This document shows, in pieces, positions 47,243-57,253 of a stretch of DNA of 64,000 bases (position 1 is its first letter; each line of letters starts with the position of its first letter). Source of the stretch: Cordia subcordata (Eukaryota > Streptophyta > Magnoliopsida > Boraginales > Cordiaceae); assembly GCA_028554755.1 (NCBI GenBank), contig JAPTOF010000010.1:14146501-14210500 (forward strand). Reading direction: 5' to 3'. Below the pieces are notes generated by a model, which saw only the letters and a program-made list of their open reading frames with translations, had not been told where the DNA came from and made no database searches. Made by a program: the position numbers and the translations under genes.

Positions 47243-48283
47243 GCTTGTGCTAATTGAGTATCGATAGATCCAATGATTCTTGATTGTCACTTGTATCCTC
47301 TTCCCCACCCCCCATATATGCTTATAGTGCTTGTGCTTTATGCGGGAGTAATGAGCATCGTTTTTCTGGTTGTCCCTTTGCATATCAAGATCCCTAATCC
47401 TGGGTTAACCCAAGGCATGATCCTTATAGTCAAACATCCATTCATGTGTCAACATCTAGTTATTATGATTATAGGGAGCCACATCATGCACATTTGTCTT
47501 GGGGTCAAGATGACTCTTTATTCTACCCACCTCCTTGTTTTGAGAGTCCATCTTCCGCACCCTCTTTTTCCACTTATTCTTTTCCCGAGTTTTTTTTATG
47601 GTAATGCTCAAAATGATTTTCAAAATGCCCACTATTTCCACTCTGTTGAATCCTCTTCTCTTAGGTCTCTCTCACACAAAGAAGAGAGGTACGAATACCT
47701 CAAATCCCTAATTCATTCCAATCTTGAGAGACTAAAGGAGATGAACGAACAAATCTCCGAAATAGTCAAGTGCTTGAATAGAGAAGTTGAGAATGAGCAA
47801 CCCATGAGATATAGTGTTAAGATACCATTAGACCGGGTTGAAGGGATAAGAGTGAGACCTATAGATGAAGAGATTAGTGGTAAAAAGGATGATGTTTGGG
47901 AGGAAGAGATAAAGAAAGAGGTAGATGGAGAGTTTACATCTTGTAGTGAAGATGAAGATGAGCTCAATAGTGCTTTGGTTCTTGATGATGATTGTGGGTA
48001 TGTATTAGAGGAAGTGGTACCCTATCCTCCCATGCTTCCACCTTCTTCTATCAAGTCTCTTGAGCCTACCCTTCTCTCTCTTCCCACATCTCAACCATGT
48101 TCGGAGGACGAACTTGATGTTATTATTGCTCAATTCAACTCTAATGCCTTTTGGAGAGAGATAAGTGCGCACACTCCCATTGCACTTACTTGTGTGCATG
48201 ATGAGTCATTTGAGTCTACCTTACCACCTCCATACATGTCCACCCCTTGTGAGGAGTTAATACGACCCTTGTTTAATGATGCC
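47243..48283 (+). pseudogene. Element A zinc-knuckle/acidic protein, N-terminal and central part
   Basis: Homologous to the element B frame. The start ATG is ATC here and a Trp codon is TGA. Then CALCGSNEHRFSGC (CX2CX4HX4C) is visible at about 47325. A frame change leads to the open stretch from about 47590: FFYGNAQNDFQNAHYFHSVE, a helical segment (NLERLKEMNEQISEIVKCL), IPLDRVEGIRVRPIDEE, then the acidic FTSCSEDEDELNSALVLDDD and VLEEVVPYPP. It is interrupted at 48283 by element B. Confidence 0.75.
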
Positions 48284-49894
48284 TGATATCGCTATTTGAG
48301 TACAAGCCTAAATAGCCCGCAAGTGCACGGGACGTGTGTAGTACAGTGTGTGTAAGTGCGGGGTCGAATCCACAGGGAGGCTACCTTAGTTTAGTCTCTA
48401 TGTGCTCGGGTGCCTTAAACTAGCTACGTGCGTGTGTGTACTTACTTTGGGATGGAAGGGAGCTCGGAAAAAAGAAAATAAAAACTATTCTATAGAGGAA
48501 CTTAAGGGAGCCAAACTAAGGAAGGAAACACTAATAAAGAAGAAGGGGACCTAGGGCGATTGCATTGCAACAAGACTTGGGCTATAATAACAGATGATGT
48601 CTATCTAAGGCTCGGGAATTCTATTGCCGTTGTATTGATCGGGGGCTCTCTTAACCAATACTAGTGGTTCAACCCGTTAGCGGGATTTAAAGCTAAGGGC
48701 CAATCCCTCCTAGCCTACTTAACTGCGGCTTAGAACTTATCCTCTTGGCTGGATTTAAAGCCAAGGACTAGCACCTAAACACTACGTGACATTAAGGCTC
48801 GATTAACCAACACTAACGCGGGTGAGGGATACTCTAGTCTAGGTTAACTTATCCGCTTAGCTGGATTTAAAGCCAAGGACTAGCACCTAAACTCGACTAA
48901 GCATAGCATGTAACCTATTAGCTGGATTTAAAGCTAAAGCCTACTCTACTAAGCAAAGCCATGAGATTAAGCACAATCACATCACCCATATAAGTAGCTA
49001 AGAGCATTTGAAGCACAAATAACACATGCATATTCACTTAGGCATTTTAACAAACACATAAACATGTTTGATTTCCAATACATAGACATATTGAATCATG
49101 CCATAAATTTATGTAAATAAACATGCATTAAGAGCCAAAGATCTACACAAATCCATTATTCAAAGCCTTAATCTAATATACAACAACAATCAACCCTAAA
49201 TCTAGCCTAATCTAGCAACATATTTACAAGAAATAGAGAAAGAACAAGAAGAACTTCCCTAAATTCTTGCTTCTAAATCCGTACAAATCCTTCAAATCTT
49301 TGTTTAATGCTTCAATCCTAGCTTGGTGTGGGCTTTAGATGGTGGTTTAGGGTGTTTTGTGAAGTGAGAAAAGGGTTAGGGTTTATTAGGATTTAAGAAA
49401 TAAAAGTTCCTCCCCTGAAAATGAGCAAAAACGAGCTTTTTATGGATTTCTTCATCGCACAACCGGTCAACCGCCTCTTTCTTGCTCGACTGGCTTAAAT
49501 CATGATGCTCTTTGGAATGGTCGGTCGACCGGCTTCTTGAGAAACTCGATCAGATTCAAATCTTTTATTCTCTGGAGTGGCCGGTCGACCTAGACGGTTG
49601 ACCGGCTCTTCTTCTAAGTCGACCGGCTGGATCAGAATGATCTCTTCTTTATTTCTTTTCTTCCGGTCTTCATCCGTTAGCTCATTTCTTCATCGCATAA
49701 GCTTGAACCCTTCCAAAACACTCCTAAAACATGGAATAAAACACTTAGTATAGTATTTATGCACCTAAAGACATTATGTACAAATATTAACAAATATGCA
49801 TAAACTTTGTACTAAGTGCACTCAATTATACTCTAAACACCCTTAAATGTGCATGCAAAAACTAGATGCAAACACACACAAATGACACATATCA
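48284..49894 (-). repeat. Element B 3' LTR
   Basis: 1611 bp, near-identical to 53562-55144. It carries four copies of a TTAGCTGGATTTAAAGCTAA-type hairpin (about 48675-48938) and GTCGAC palindromes at 49465-49630, upstream on the element strand of CCATAAAAAGC. Confidence 0.92.
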
Positions 49895-51401
49895 ACACCC
49901 CCAAACCTACCCTTTGCTTGTCCTCAAGCAAGCCTAAATGAAGTCTATCCTCATGCTTTTCATAGAGTTGCCAATTGCATTGACTTGTTATCTTTTCGTA
50001 TCCTAGGGGTACAAGGGGTCATTCCTTTCATGTAAGGGCTTCCCTAGTCTTATTCAGATCCTCCTTTCAATCACACGGGGTCTCACACCTCTTGGGAATG
50101 TCACCAAGTAGCTAGAACCACCACAAACTTAGGATCTCAACTCACGCACTTAGATGTTGATACTTCATGCTCTATCAACTAACATAGCCTTCCAATATGC
50201 ACTTATCCCCAAAGATACAAGAAAGAGAAGATACATCACAATGGCTCACATTGACGTAAGAGCCTTATCCACAATACATAAAAATAAACAAAAGTGATAC
50301 TTGTGTCAAATTGACATTATGTCACTTGACACTTATTCAACGTACTTCACTTTTCAATCTTTTTGTTGCCTTTTTGGCTTTTTTTCTCTTTTTTTTTTCA
50401 TTTTTTTTGGCACTTTTTCAATACAAAAATAGAACAAAAAGAAAGAAAAAAAGAAGAGGCTAAGGCAAACTAAAAGAACCAATCAAGGAATGGGCACTCA
50501 TATCAACAACCCTTTAAAATCACTTTTTCCAACCAAGTTATGGGGAAACTACAGTGTGCATTCTTAGAAATACTCATTCCCTAAGGATTCTCTTCAAAGT
50601 CTAGGTTATACCCTACACTCCATTTACTCCCCATAATACACCCTTATCTTCTCCAATCAATTAAGTCAATAACAAAAGCCAACTCTCCAACCAATGTGGA
50701 GATAAACTAACTCAAAATATGCAAAAAATTGAAAATTTTGAACACATTTTAAGCAAAAATAAGATATGGCAAGTGAATCTACCCCATATATGATATAAAC
50801 AATAAATGAGCAACCACACCCCCAAACCTAAACTTTGCTTGTCCTCAAGCAAAAATCACAAAGCCACACGACAAGCAATCAACATGAAACACATATGGGG
50901 AATGCGGAGAGGGATAGATAAGGACAAGTAAAAGATGGATAGATACAACCTTGTTTCCATGTAGTCCGCAAATGCCAAAGACAATCCAATGATCTACTAG
51001 CCTCTATCTTTTGTGGAAAGCACTAATGCTCAAAAAACAAAGAAGAGATTAGAAGATATGCTATGTAAGCTCACATTGACATTTGAAATGATAAACAAGG
51101 ATGTAAACACGGGGTAAGGGATTGATGCACAAATGAAGGAAAGGAGCAAGAACAAGTAAGGGAGTAAAAATCTAACCTACTAAGAATGAAAATAAACAAA
51201 AGAAATCCTAAAATATAAAAAGGTAAGATAAACAAAAGCAATCTAATCTATTATGTAAAAAGCAAGAATAAGTACAAGAAAACTAATCTACTATATACAA
51301 AGGCAAAAGCAAATAAATACAAGAAAAACAAGAAAAATATGAACAAGCCTAGGGGGCCTCCTAGTAGCGCTGGATTTAACGCCTTCAGCCGGGCGCCAAT
51401 G
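49895..51401 (-). other. Element B 3' non-coding region with two hairpin/PPT modules
   Basis: 1.5 kb. Hairpin TTGCTTGTCCTCAAGCAA at 49914-49931 (beside the 3' LTR) and 50835-50852, each preceded by ACACCCCCAAACCT. It ends near GGGGGCCTCCTAGTAGCGCT, a block also present next to Athila integrase (25035-25055) and in element A (55660-55690). Confidence 0.85.
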
Positions 51402-51770
51402 TTAGAGTAAAACATGTTTAAAGTTGCGTGGCATAAATTGCCAGATAATCATCAAGGCACATAACGTAGAGGGAAAAGGGTCATACACTAAGGGTTGGGC
51501 CGATGAATGCATAGTGTACCCCTTTTCAAGATCCCACCCTAAAATATCAAATGAATGTGCAAGTGTGGAATGAAGCATGCTCAAACGTGAAGAATCATGT
51601 CCCGCTTGCTCTTTAATTAGCCACCCCAATGCCTTCTTCTCATAATCAAGGGCTAGGAACACACTTTCCCCATAGGTCAAAGATAGGTCTAATGCACGCA
51701 ACATGGGAAACGTGCTTTCTAACCCTAGATGAAAATGTTCTATGCATGAAGGCACAAACGTGAGCTCCAA
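51402..51770 (-). pseudogene. Element B protein, C-terminal part in a shifted frame
   Basis: 122 residues including MELTFVPSCIEHFHLGLEST, LSLTYGESVFLALDYEKKAL, FDILGWDLEKGY and MPRNFKHVLL. Element A has the same blocks directly after its acidic part (55145-55638). Near 51905 the element B frame must shift to reach this segment through EELE and SCGEEECSTSTS, so either a frameshift mutation or two separate products. Confidence 0.6.
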
Positions 51771-51901
51771 AAAGGAAGACTCAATGGAATGGGAAAGGGG
51801 GGTTGGAACGACATTTGGAGAAACAGGAGCAACGATATAGGAAGTGGATGTACTACACTCTTCTTCTCCACAAGATATAACATGATCAAGCCTAGGTCAT
51901 T

Positions 51902-53359
51902 CTAACTCCTCACGAAGGGTGGATTCGATCTTATGGGCTTTATTTCCATCAATGAATCATCAAACATCCAAAGAGACCCACAAATCATTCTTCCAAGCAC
52001 ACTAATTTCTTTTTTATGTGTCTTCTTAGAGTTGCTATTCTCTTCAACATCATGATTCTCAACTCCAAGAGACTTATCATCTAAAACCTTCAAAATTGAT
52101 GTCTTGTTTTCCCCAATGGATGACTTTAAACCTTCACTAGCTACAGTCTCTTTAAATTCATCAATACATTCATCACTAGTGGGTGTCATCTCGCCATCAT
52201 GCTTTTCATACGGGGTAGACACTAATGGAGGGGGAAATGGGCACTCAACGGATTCCTTATCATGTATGCATGAATGCTCAAGGGGAGAATGCGCGTTAAA
52301 CTCCCTAAATGCTGACTCGGAATGCAATTGAGTACTATCGACACAAAACTCAACCTCCATGTGTACGAAATGTGTGGGATGAGGAGAAAGAAAAAGCTCA
52401 TGTGACTCAATAGGAGACGTTGAAAGCTTAAGTGGATAGGGTACTACTTCCTCTAAAACATAATCACAAGAGTCATCAAGAACCAAGTTATCATTAAGCT
52501 CATCTTCATCCTCACTACAAGATGTTATCTCTCCATCAACCTCTCTTTCTAGCTGTCTATCCCATATATCATCATTTCCACCCTTAGTCACCTCATCGTT
52601 AGGTCTCATCTCTATCCCGTCAACTCGTTCTAAAGGTATCTCAAAAGTCACACTAATGAGTTGCATACTCTCAGCCATTCTCTTCAAGCGCTCTCCTAGA
52701 GATTTGGATTCTCGCTTAAAACTCTCTAGTTCCTCTTGATTAGATTGGAAGAGAGATTGGGATTGCTCAAGCATTTGATCTAGTTGCTCTGAGAGTGTAG
52801 ACGTAACGAAAGAGGGTTCAACCGAGTGAAAAGGGTAGTCATGTTGAAAATCATTTTGCACATAACCATAAAAAAACTTGAGAGAATAATGGGTGGAAAA
52901 ATAAGGTATTAGAGGTGGACAATCGAAACTAGAAGGTGAATGGAATAAAGAGTCATCTTGACCCCATTGTGAAAATGCATGGTGTTGCTCCCTAGAATCA
53001 TGATAGCTAGATGTAGATGCATGCATGGGCATATGATTGCTAGGGGCATAGGGCATTGCAAGCAATCGGGGATAAGAGTGGAAGGTGGGACAAGCACTAG
53101 AAAAGTGAGCACGGCTTCCACAATGATTGCAATAAGAAGAATATGCATCCCTACAGTCATGATTACTAAATGAAGATGCATGAGATGTTGCATGACTATA
53201 GGGGTCATTAGTAGCACTAGCCCTAGGTGGGGAATTCTTGTGGGGACAGAAAACGGTAGGATGCATGAAACTTCCACACAAGCGACATGCAAAAGGAACA
53301 CGTTCAGGTGGTGGGGAAGAGGATACAAGTGACCACCAAGAAGCATTAGGATCGGTCAT
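51902..53359 (-). CDS. Element B protein: double CCHC knuckle, coiled coil and acidic block; function unknown
   Basis: 485 residues from ATG 53359 (MTDPNASWWSLVSSS), 180 nt inside the primer site. Two CX2CX4HX4C knuckles near residues 25-40 and 70-85 (CRLCGSFMHPTVFC, CNHCGSRAHFSSAC) suggest nucleic-acid binding as in gag. Then come a Ser/His/Tyr-rich segment, YGYVQNDFQHDYPFHSVEPS, and a predicted coiled coil with LDQMLEQSQSLFQSNQEELE. Next are IPLERVDGIEMRPNDEV, the acidic ITSCSEDEDELNDNLVLDDS and VLEEVVPYP. It resembles no pol domain. The position and knuckles suggest a gag-derived protein, which is inference. The frame ends in a shift; the homologous continuation is 51770-51402. Confidence 0.75.
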   Translation of the reverse strand: MTDPNASWWSLVSSSPPPERVPFACRLCGSFMHPTVFCPHKNSPPRASATNDPYSHATSHASSFSNHDCRDAYSSYCNHCGSRAHFSSACPTFHSYPRLLAMPYAPSNHMPMHASTSSYHDSREQHHAFSQWGQDDSLFHSPSSFDCPPLIPYFSTHYSLKFFYGYVQNDFQHDYPFHSVEPSFVTSTLSEQLDQMLEQSQSLFQSNQEELESFKRESKSLGERLKRMAESMQLISVTFEIPLERVDGIEMRPNDEVTKGGNDDIWDRQLEREVDGEITSCSEDEDELNDNLVLDDSCDYVLEEVVPYPLKLSTSPIESHELFLSPHPTHFVHMEVEFCVDSTQLHSESAFREFNAHSPLEHSCIHDKESVECPFPPPLVSTPYEKHDGEMTPTSDECIDEFKETVASEGLKSSIGENKTSILKVLDDKSLGVENHDVEENSNSKKTHKKEISVLGRMICGSLWMFDDSLMEIKPIRSNPPFVRS

Positions 53360-53561
53360 ATTCAATGAATCACAAGTGAAACCCCTTCACAGTCAATTTT
53401 TTTTTTTAATTTTTTCTTTCGAGAAAAATTTTTTTTTTCTAATTTTTTTTTTCAAAAAATGGAAAGCAAGTAAAGATAGTGCACACGAAAGCAACCAATC
53501 GCAAACAAAAAAGCACACAAAGAACCAATACCGTGCCTTCCCGGCAACGGCGCCAAAAACT

Positions 53562-55144
53562 TGATATCGCTATTTGAGTACAAGCCTAAATAGCCCGCAA
53601 GTGCACGGGACGTGTGTAGTACAGTGTGTGCAAGTGCGGGGTCGAATCCACAGGGAGGCTACCTTAGTTTAGTCTCTATGTGCTCGGGTGCCTTAAACTA
53701 GCTACGTGCGTGTGTGTACTTACTTTGGGATGTAAGGGAGCTCGAAAAAAAGAAAATAAAAACTATTCTATGGAAGAACTTAAGGGAGCCAAACTAAGGA
53801 AGGAAACACTAATAAAGAAGAAGGAGACCTAAGGCGATTGCATTGCAACAAGACTTGGGCTATAATAACAGATGATGTCTATCTAAGGCTCGAGAATTCT
53901 ATTGCCGTTGTGTTGATCGGGGGCTCTCTTAACCAATACTAGTGATTCAACCCGTTAGCTGGATTTAAAGCTAAGGGCCAATCCCTCCTAGCCTACGCAA
54001 TCCGTGCTTAGAACTTATCCTCTTGGCTGGATTTAAAGCCGAGGACTAGCACTTAAACACTACGTGATATTAAGGCTCGATTAACCAACACTAACGCGGG
54101 TGAGGGATACTCTAGTCTAGGTTAACTTATCCGCTTGGCTGGATTTAAAGCCAAGAACTAGCACCTAAACTCGACTAAGCATAGCATGTAACCTATTAGC
54201 TGGATTTAAAGCTAAAGCCTACTCTACTAAGCAAAGCCACGAGATTAAGCACAATCACATCACCCATATAAGTAGCTAAGAGCATTTGAAGCACAAATAA
54301 CACATGCATATTCACTTAGGCATTTTAACAAACACATAGACATGTTTGATTTCCAAAACATAGACATATTGAATCATGCCATAAATTTATGTAAATAAAC
54401 ATGCATTAAGAGCCAAAGATCTACACAAATCCATTATTCAAAGCCCTAATCTAATATACAACAACAATCAACCCTAAATCTAGCCTAATCTAGCAACATA
54501 TTTACAAGAAATAGAGAAAGAACAAGAAGAACTTCCCTAAATTCTTGCTTCCAAATCCGTACAAATCCTTCAAATCTTTGTTTAATGCTTCAATCCTAGT
54601 TTGGTGTGGGCTTTAGATGGTGGTTTAGGGTGTTTTGTGAAGTGGGAAAAGGGTTAGGGTTTATTAGGATTTAAGAAATAAACGTTCCTCCCCTAAAAAT
54701 GAGCAAAAACGAGCTTTTTATGGATTTCTTCAGCGCACAGCTGGTCAACCGCCTCTTTCTTGCTCGACCGGCTTAAATCATGATGCTCTCTGGAATGGTC
54801 GGTCGACCTAGCCAGTCGACCGACTTCTTGAGGAACTCGACCGAATTCAAATCTTTTATTCTCTGGAGCGGCCGGTCGACCGCAGAATGATCTCTTCTTT
54901 ATTTCTTTTCTTCCGGTCTTCATCCGTTAGCTCATTTCTTCCTCGCATAAGCTTGAACCCTTCCAAAACACTCCTAAAACATGGAATATAACACTTAGTA
55001 TAGTCTTTATGCACCTAAATACATTATGTACAAATATTAACAAATATGCATAAACTTTGTACTAAGTGCACTCAATTATACTCTAAACACCCTTAAATGT
55101 GCATGCAAAAACTAGATGCAAACACACACAAATGACACACATCA
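53562..55144 (-). repeat. Element B 5' LTR
   Basis: 1583 bp, pairing with 48284-49894. It lacks about 30 bp of the palindrome cluster near 54870. On the element strand it is followed by AGTTTT and the tRNA-Asp primer site. Confidence 0.92.
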
Positions 55145-55700
55145 ATGCCATATCTCATAGAGAGGAAGAGTTTAGCACTTCCACGTCTTCTTCAATTGAC
55201 CTTCCTTCTCCGGATGTTGCCCAAACTCCCCATTCCCATTCTGTCGAGTCTCTCCCTTTATTGGAGCTCATGTTTGTGCTTTCTTGCATGGAACACTTTC
55301 ACCTAGGACTAGGACACACACCACCCACTTTGCATGCATTTGACCTTTCGTTGACCCATGGGGAGGGTGTGTTCTTAGACCTAAATCACGAGAAGAAGGC
55401 CATGGGATAGGTGATTAGTGAGCAAGCGGGGCATAATCTTTCACGATTGCATATGACACCTGCCACATTTGAGCATACATCAATTGTTCATACTTTGGGG
55501 TGGGACATTTTGGAAAGGGCTTGCGTTATTCATTCTTGCCCATATCATTTATTGCATGATCCCTTTCCTTCTACCTTCTGCGCTTTGATGATTATCGAGC
55601 AATTTGTGCCACGCAACTTTAAATATGTTTTACTCTAACATTGGCACCCGGCTAGGGGCGTTAAATCCAGCGCTACTAGGAGGCACCCTAGACTTGTTTA
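55145..55700 (+). pseudogene. Element A protein, C-terminal part
   Basis: After the ATGCC duplication the frame resumes. It contains LELMFVLSCMEHFHLGLG, LSLTHGEGVFLDLNHEKKA, a TAG, then HTLGWDILERACVIHS and PRNFKYVLL. It matches 51770-51402 (minus) in element B almost block for block. Confidence 0.72.
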
Positions 55701-57104
55701 TATTTTTCTTGTTCTTCTTGTATTTACTTCTTTTTCATCTTGTATATAGTAGAGTAGATTGCTTTTGGTTGTCTTACCTTTTGATAGTTTGGGCTTTCTT
55801 TTGCTTGTCTTTATTCTTAGTAGGTTAGATTTTTGCTCCCTTACTTGTTCTTGCTCCTTTCCTTCATTTGTGCATCAATCCTTTAACCCTTGTATACATC
55901 CTTGTTTATCATTTCAAATGTCAATGTGAGCTTTCATGGTATTATCTTCTAATCTCTATCTTGTTTTTTTTTTTAAGCATTAGTGCTTTTTACAAGAGGT
56001 GAAGACTAGCAGATGATCAAACATCGTTGGCATTCAGGACTTCCATGCAAACAAGGTTGTATTGCTTCATTCTTTACTTGTCTCTATCTATCCCCATCCA
56101 CATTCCCCATATGTGTTTCATGTGCTTGCTTGTTATGCTTACATGCTATTTGCTTAAGTACAAGCAAAGTTTAGGTTTGGGGTATGGTTGCTCATTTATT
56201 GGTTATATCATATATGGGATAGATTTGCTTGCCATATCTTATTTTTGCTTAAAATACGTTCAAAATTTTCAATTTTTTTTTTGCATATTTTAAGTTGGTT
56301 TATCTCCATGTTGGTTGGAGAGTTGGCTTTTGCTATTGACTTAATTGATTGGAGAAGATAAGGGTATATTGTGGGGAGTAAATGAAGTGTGGGGTATGAC
56401 CTAGACTTCAAAGAGAATCCTTTTGAAAACTGTGGGGAGTGAGTGTTTCTAAGAATGCACCTTGTAGTTTCCCCATAACTTGGTTGGAAAAAGTGTTTTT
56501 CAAGGGTTGTTGATATGAGTGCCCATTCCTTGATTGCTTCTTTTAGTTTGCCTTAGCCTCTTCTTTTTCCTTTCTTTTTGTTCTATTTATGTATTGGAAA
56601 AAAATACAAAAATGAAAAAAAAAGCCAAAAGGCAACAAAAAGATTGAAAAGTGAAATATGTTGAATAAGTGTCAAGTGACATAATGTCAATTTGACACAA
56701 GTATCTCTTTTGTTTATTTTTATGTATTGTGGATAAAGCTCTTACGTCAATGTGAGCCGTTGTGATGTATCTTCTCTTCCTTGTATCTTTGGGGCTAAGT
56801 GCATATTGGGAGGCCATGTTAGTAGATAGGCATGAAATATCAGCATTCCGAGTGCGTGAGTTGGAATCCAAAGTTGTGGTGGTTCTAGCTACTTGGTAAA
56901 TTCCAAAGAGCTGTGAGACCTCTTGTGATCAAAGGGAGGATCCGAAAGAGACTAGGAAACCCTTACACGAAAAGAATGACCCCTTATACTCCCTTAGAGG
57001 CAAAAAGATAGCAAGTCAATATAATTGGTAACTCTTTGAAAAGCATGTAGATAGACTTGGTTTAGGCTTGCTTGAGGATAAGCAAGAGAAAGGTTTGGGG
57101 GTGT
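55701..57104 (+). other. Element A 3' non-coding region with two hairpin/PPT modules
   Basis: Module 2 at 56150-56180 (TTGCTTAAGTACAAGCAA then TTTAGGTTTGGGG) and module 1 at 57068-57104 (TTGCTTGAGGATAAGCAA then AGGTTTGGGGGTGT, abutting the LTR fragment). Homologous in order and spacing to the Athila and element B 3' regions. Confidence 0.8.
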
Positions 57105-57253
57105 TGATGTGTGTCAATTGTGCATGTTTGTATGTAGTTTTTATATGCATGTTTAGAGGTGTCTAGAGTATAATTGAGTGTACTTAGTACAAAGTTTATG
57201 CATATTTGTTAATATTTGTACATAATGTATTTTGGTGCATAAATACTATACTA
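57105..57253 (+). repeat. Element A 3' LTR, truncated after 149 bp
   Basis: Matches the start of 45526-47043 closely and stops abruptly at CTATACTA (57253). Unrelated sequence follows, so the rest of the LTR is deleted. Confidence 0.85.

Larger units (their letters stand above)
48284..55144 (-). mobile_element. Element B: pol-less Athila-like LTR retrotransposon nested in element A
   Basis: 6.86 kb in minus orientation with a perfect 5-bp duplication ATGCC (48279-48283, 55145-55149). LTRs lie at 48284-49894 and 53562-55144 (TGATAT/TGATGT...ATATCA). Primer site CCCGGCAACGGCGCCA on the plus strand at 53540-53555 (16 nt of tRNA-Asp). The interior has one long frame for a zinc-knuckle protein and a 1.5-kb non-coding region, and no pol. 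The LTRs are very similar, so insertion is fairly recent. Confidence 0.93.
45526..57253 (+). mobile_element. Element A: pol-less Athila-like LTR retrotransposon (truncated 3' LTR)
   Basis: 5' LTR 45526-47043 (TGATG...GATCA), a tRNA-Asp-like primer site at 47050-47067 (TGGTGCCGTTGCCGGGGA), a degenerate long reading frame (47243-48283, continuing 55145-55700), a non-coding region with two hairpin/PPT modules, and the first 149 bp of a 3' LTR (57105-57253). The internal part between the frame halves is element B. No RT, RNase H or integrase is present. Confidence 0.85.
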
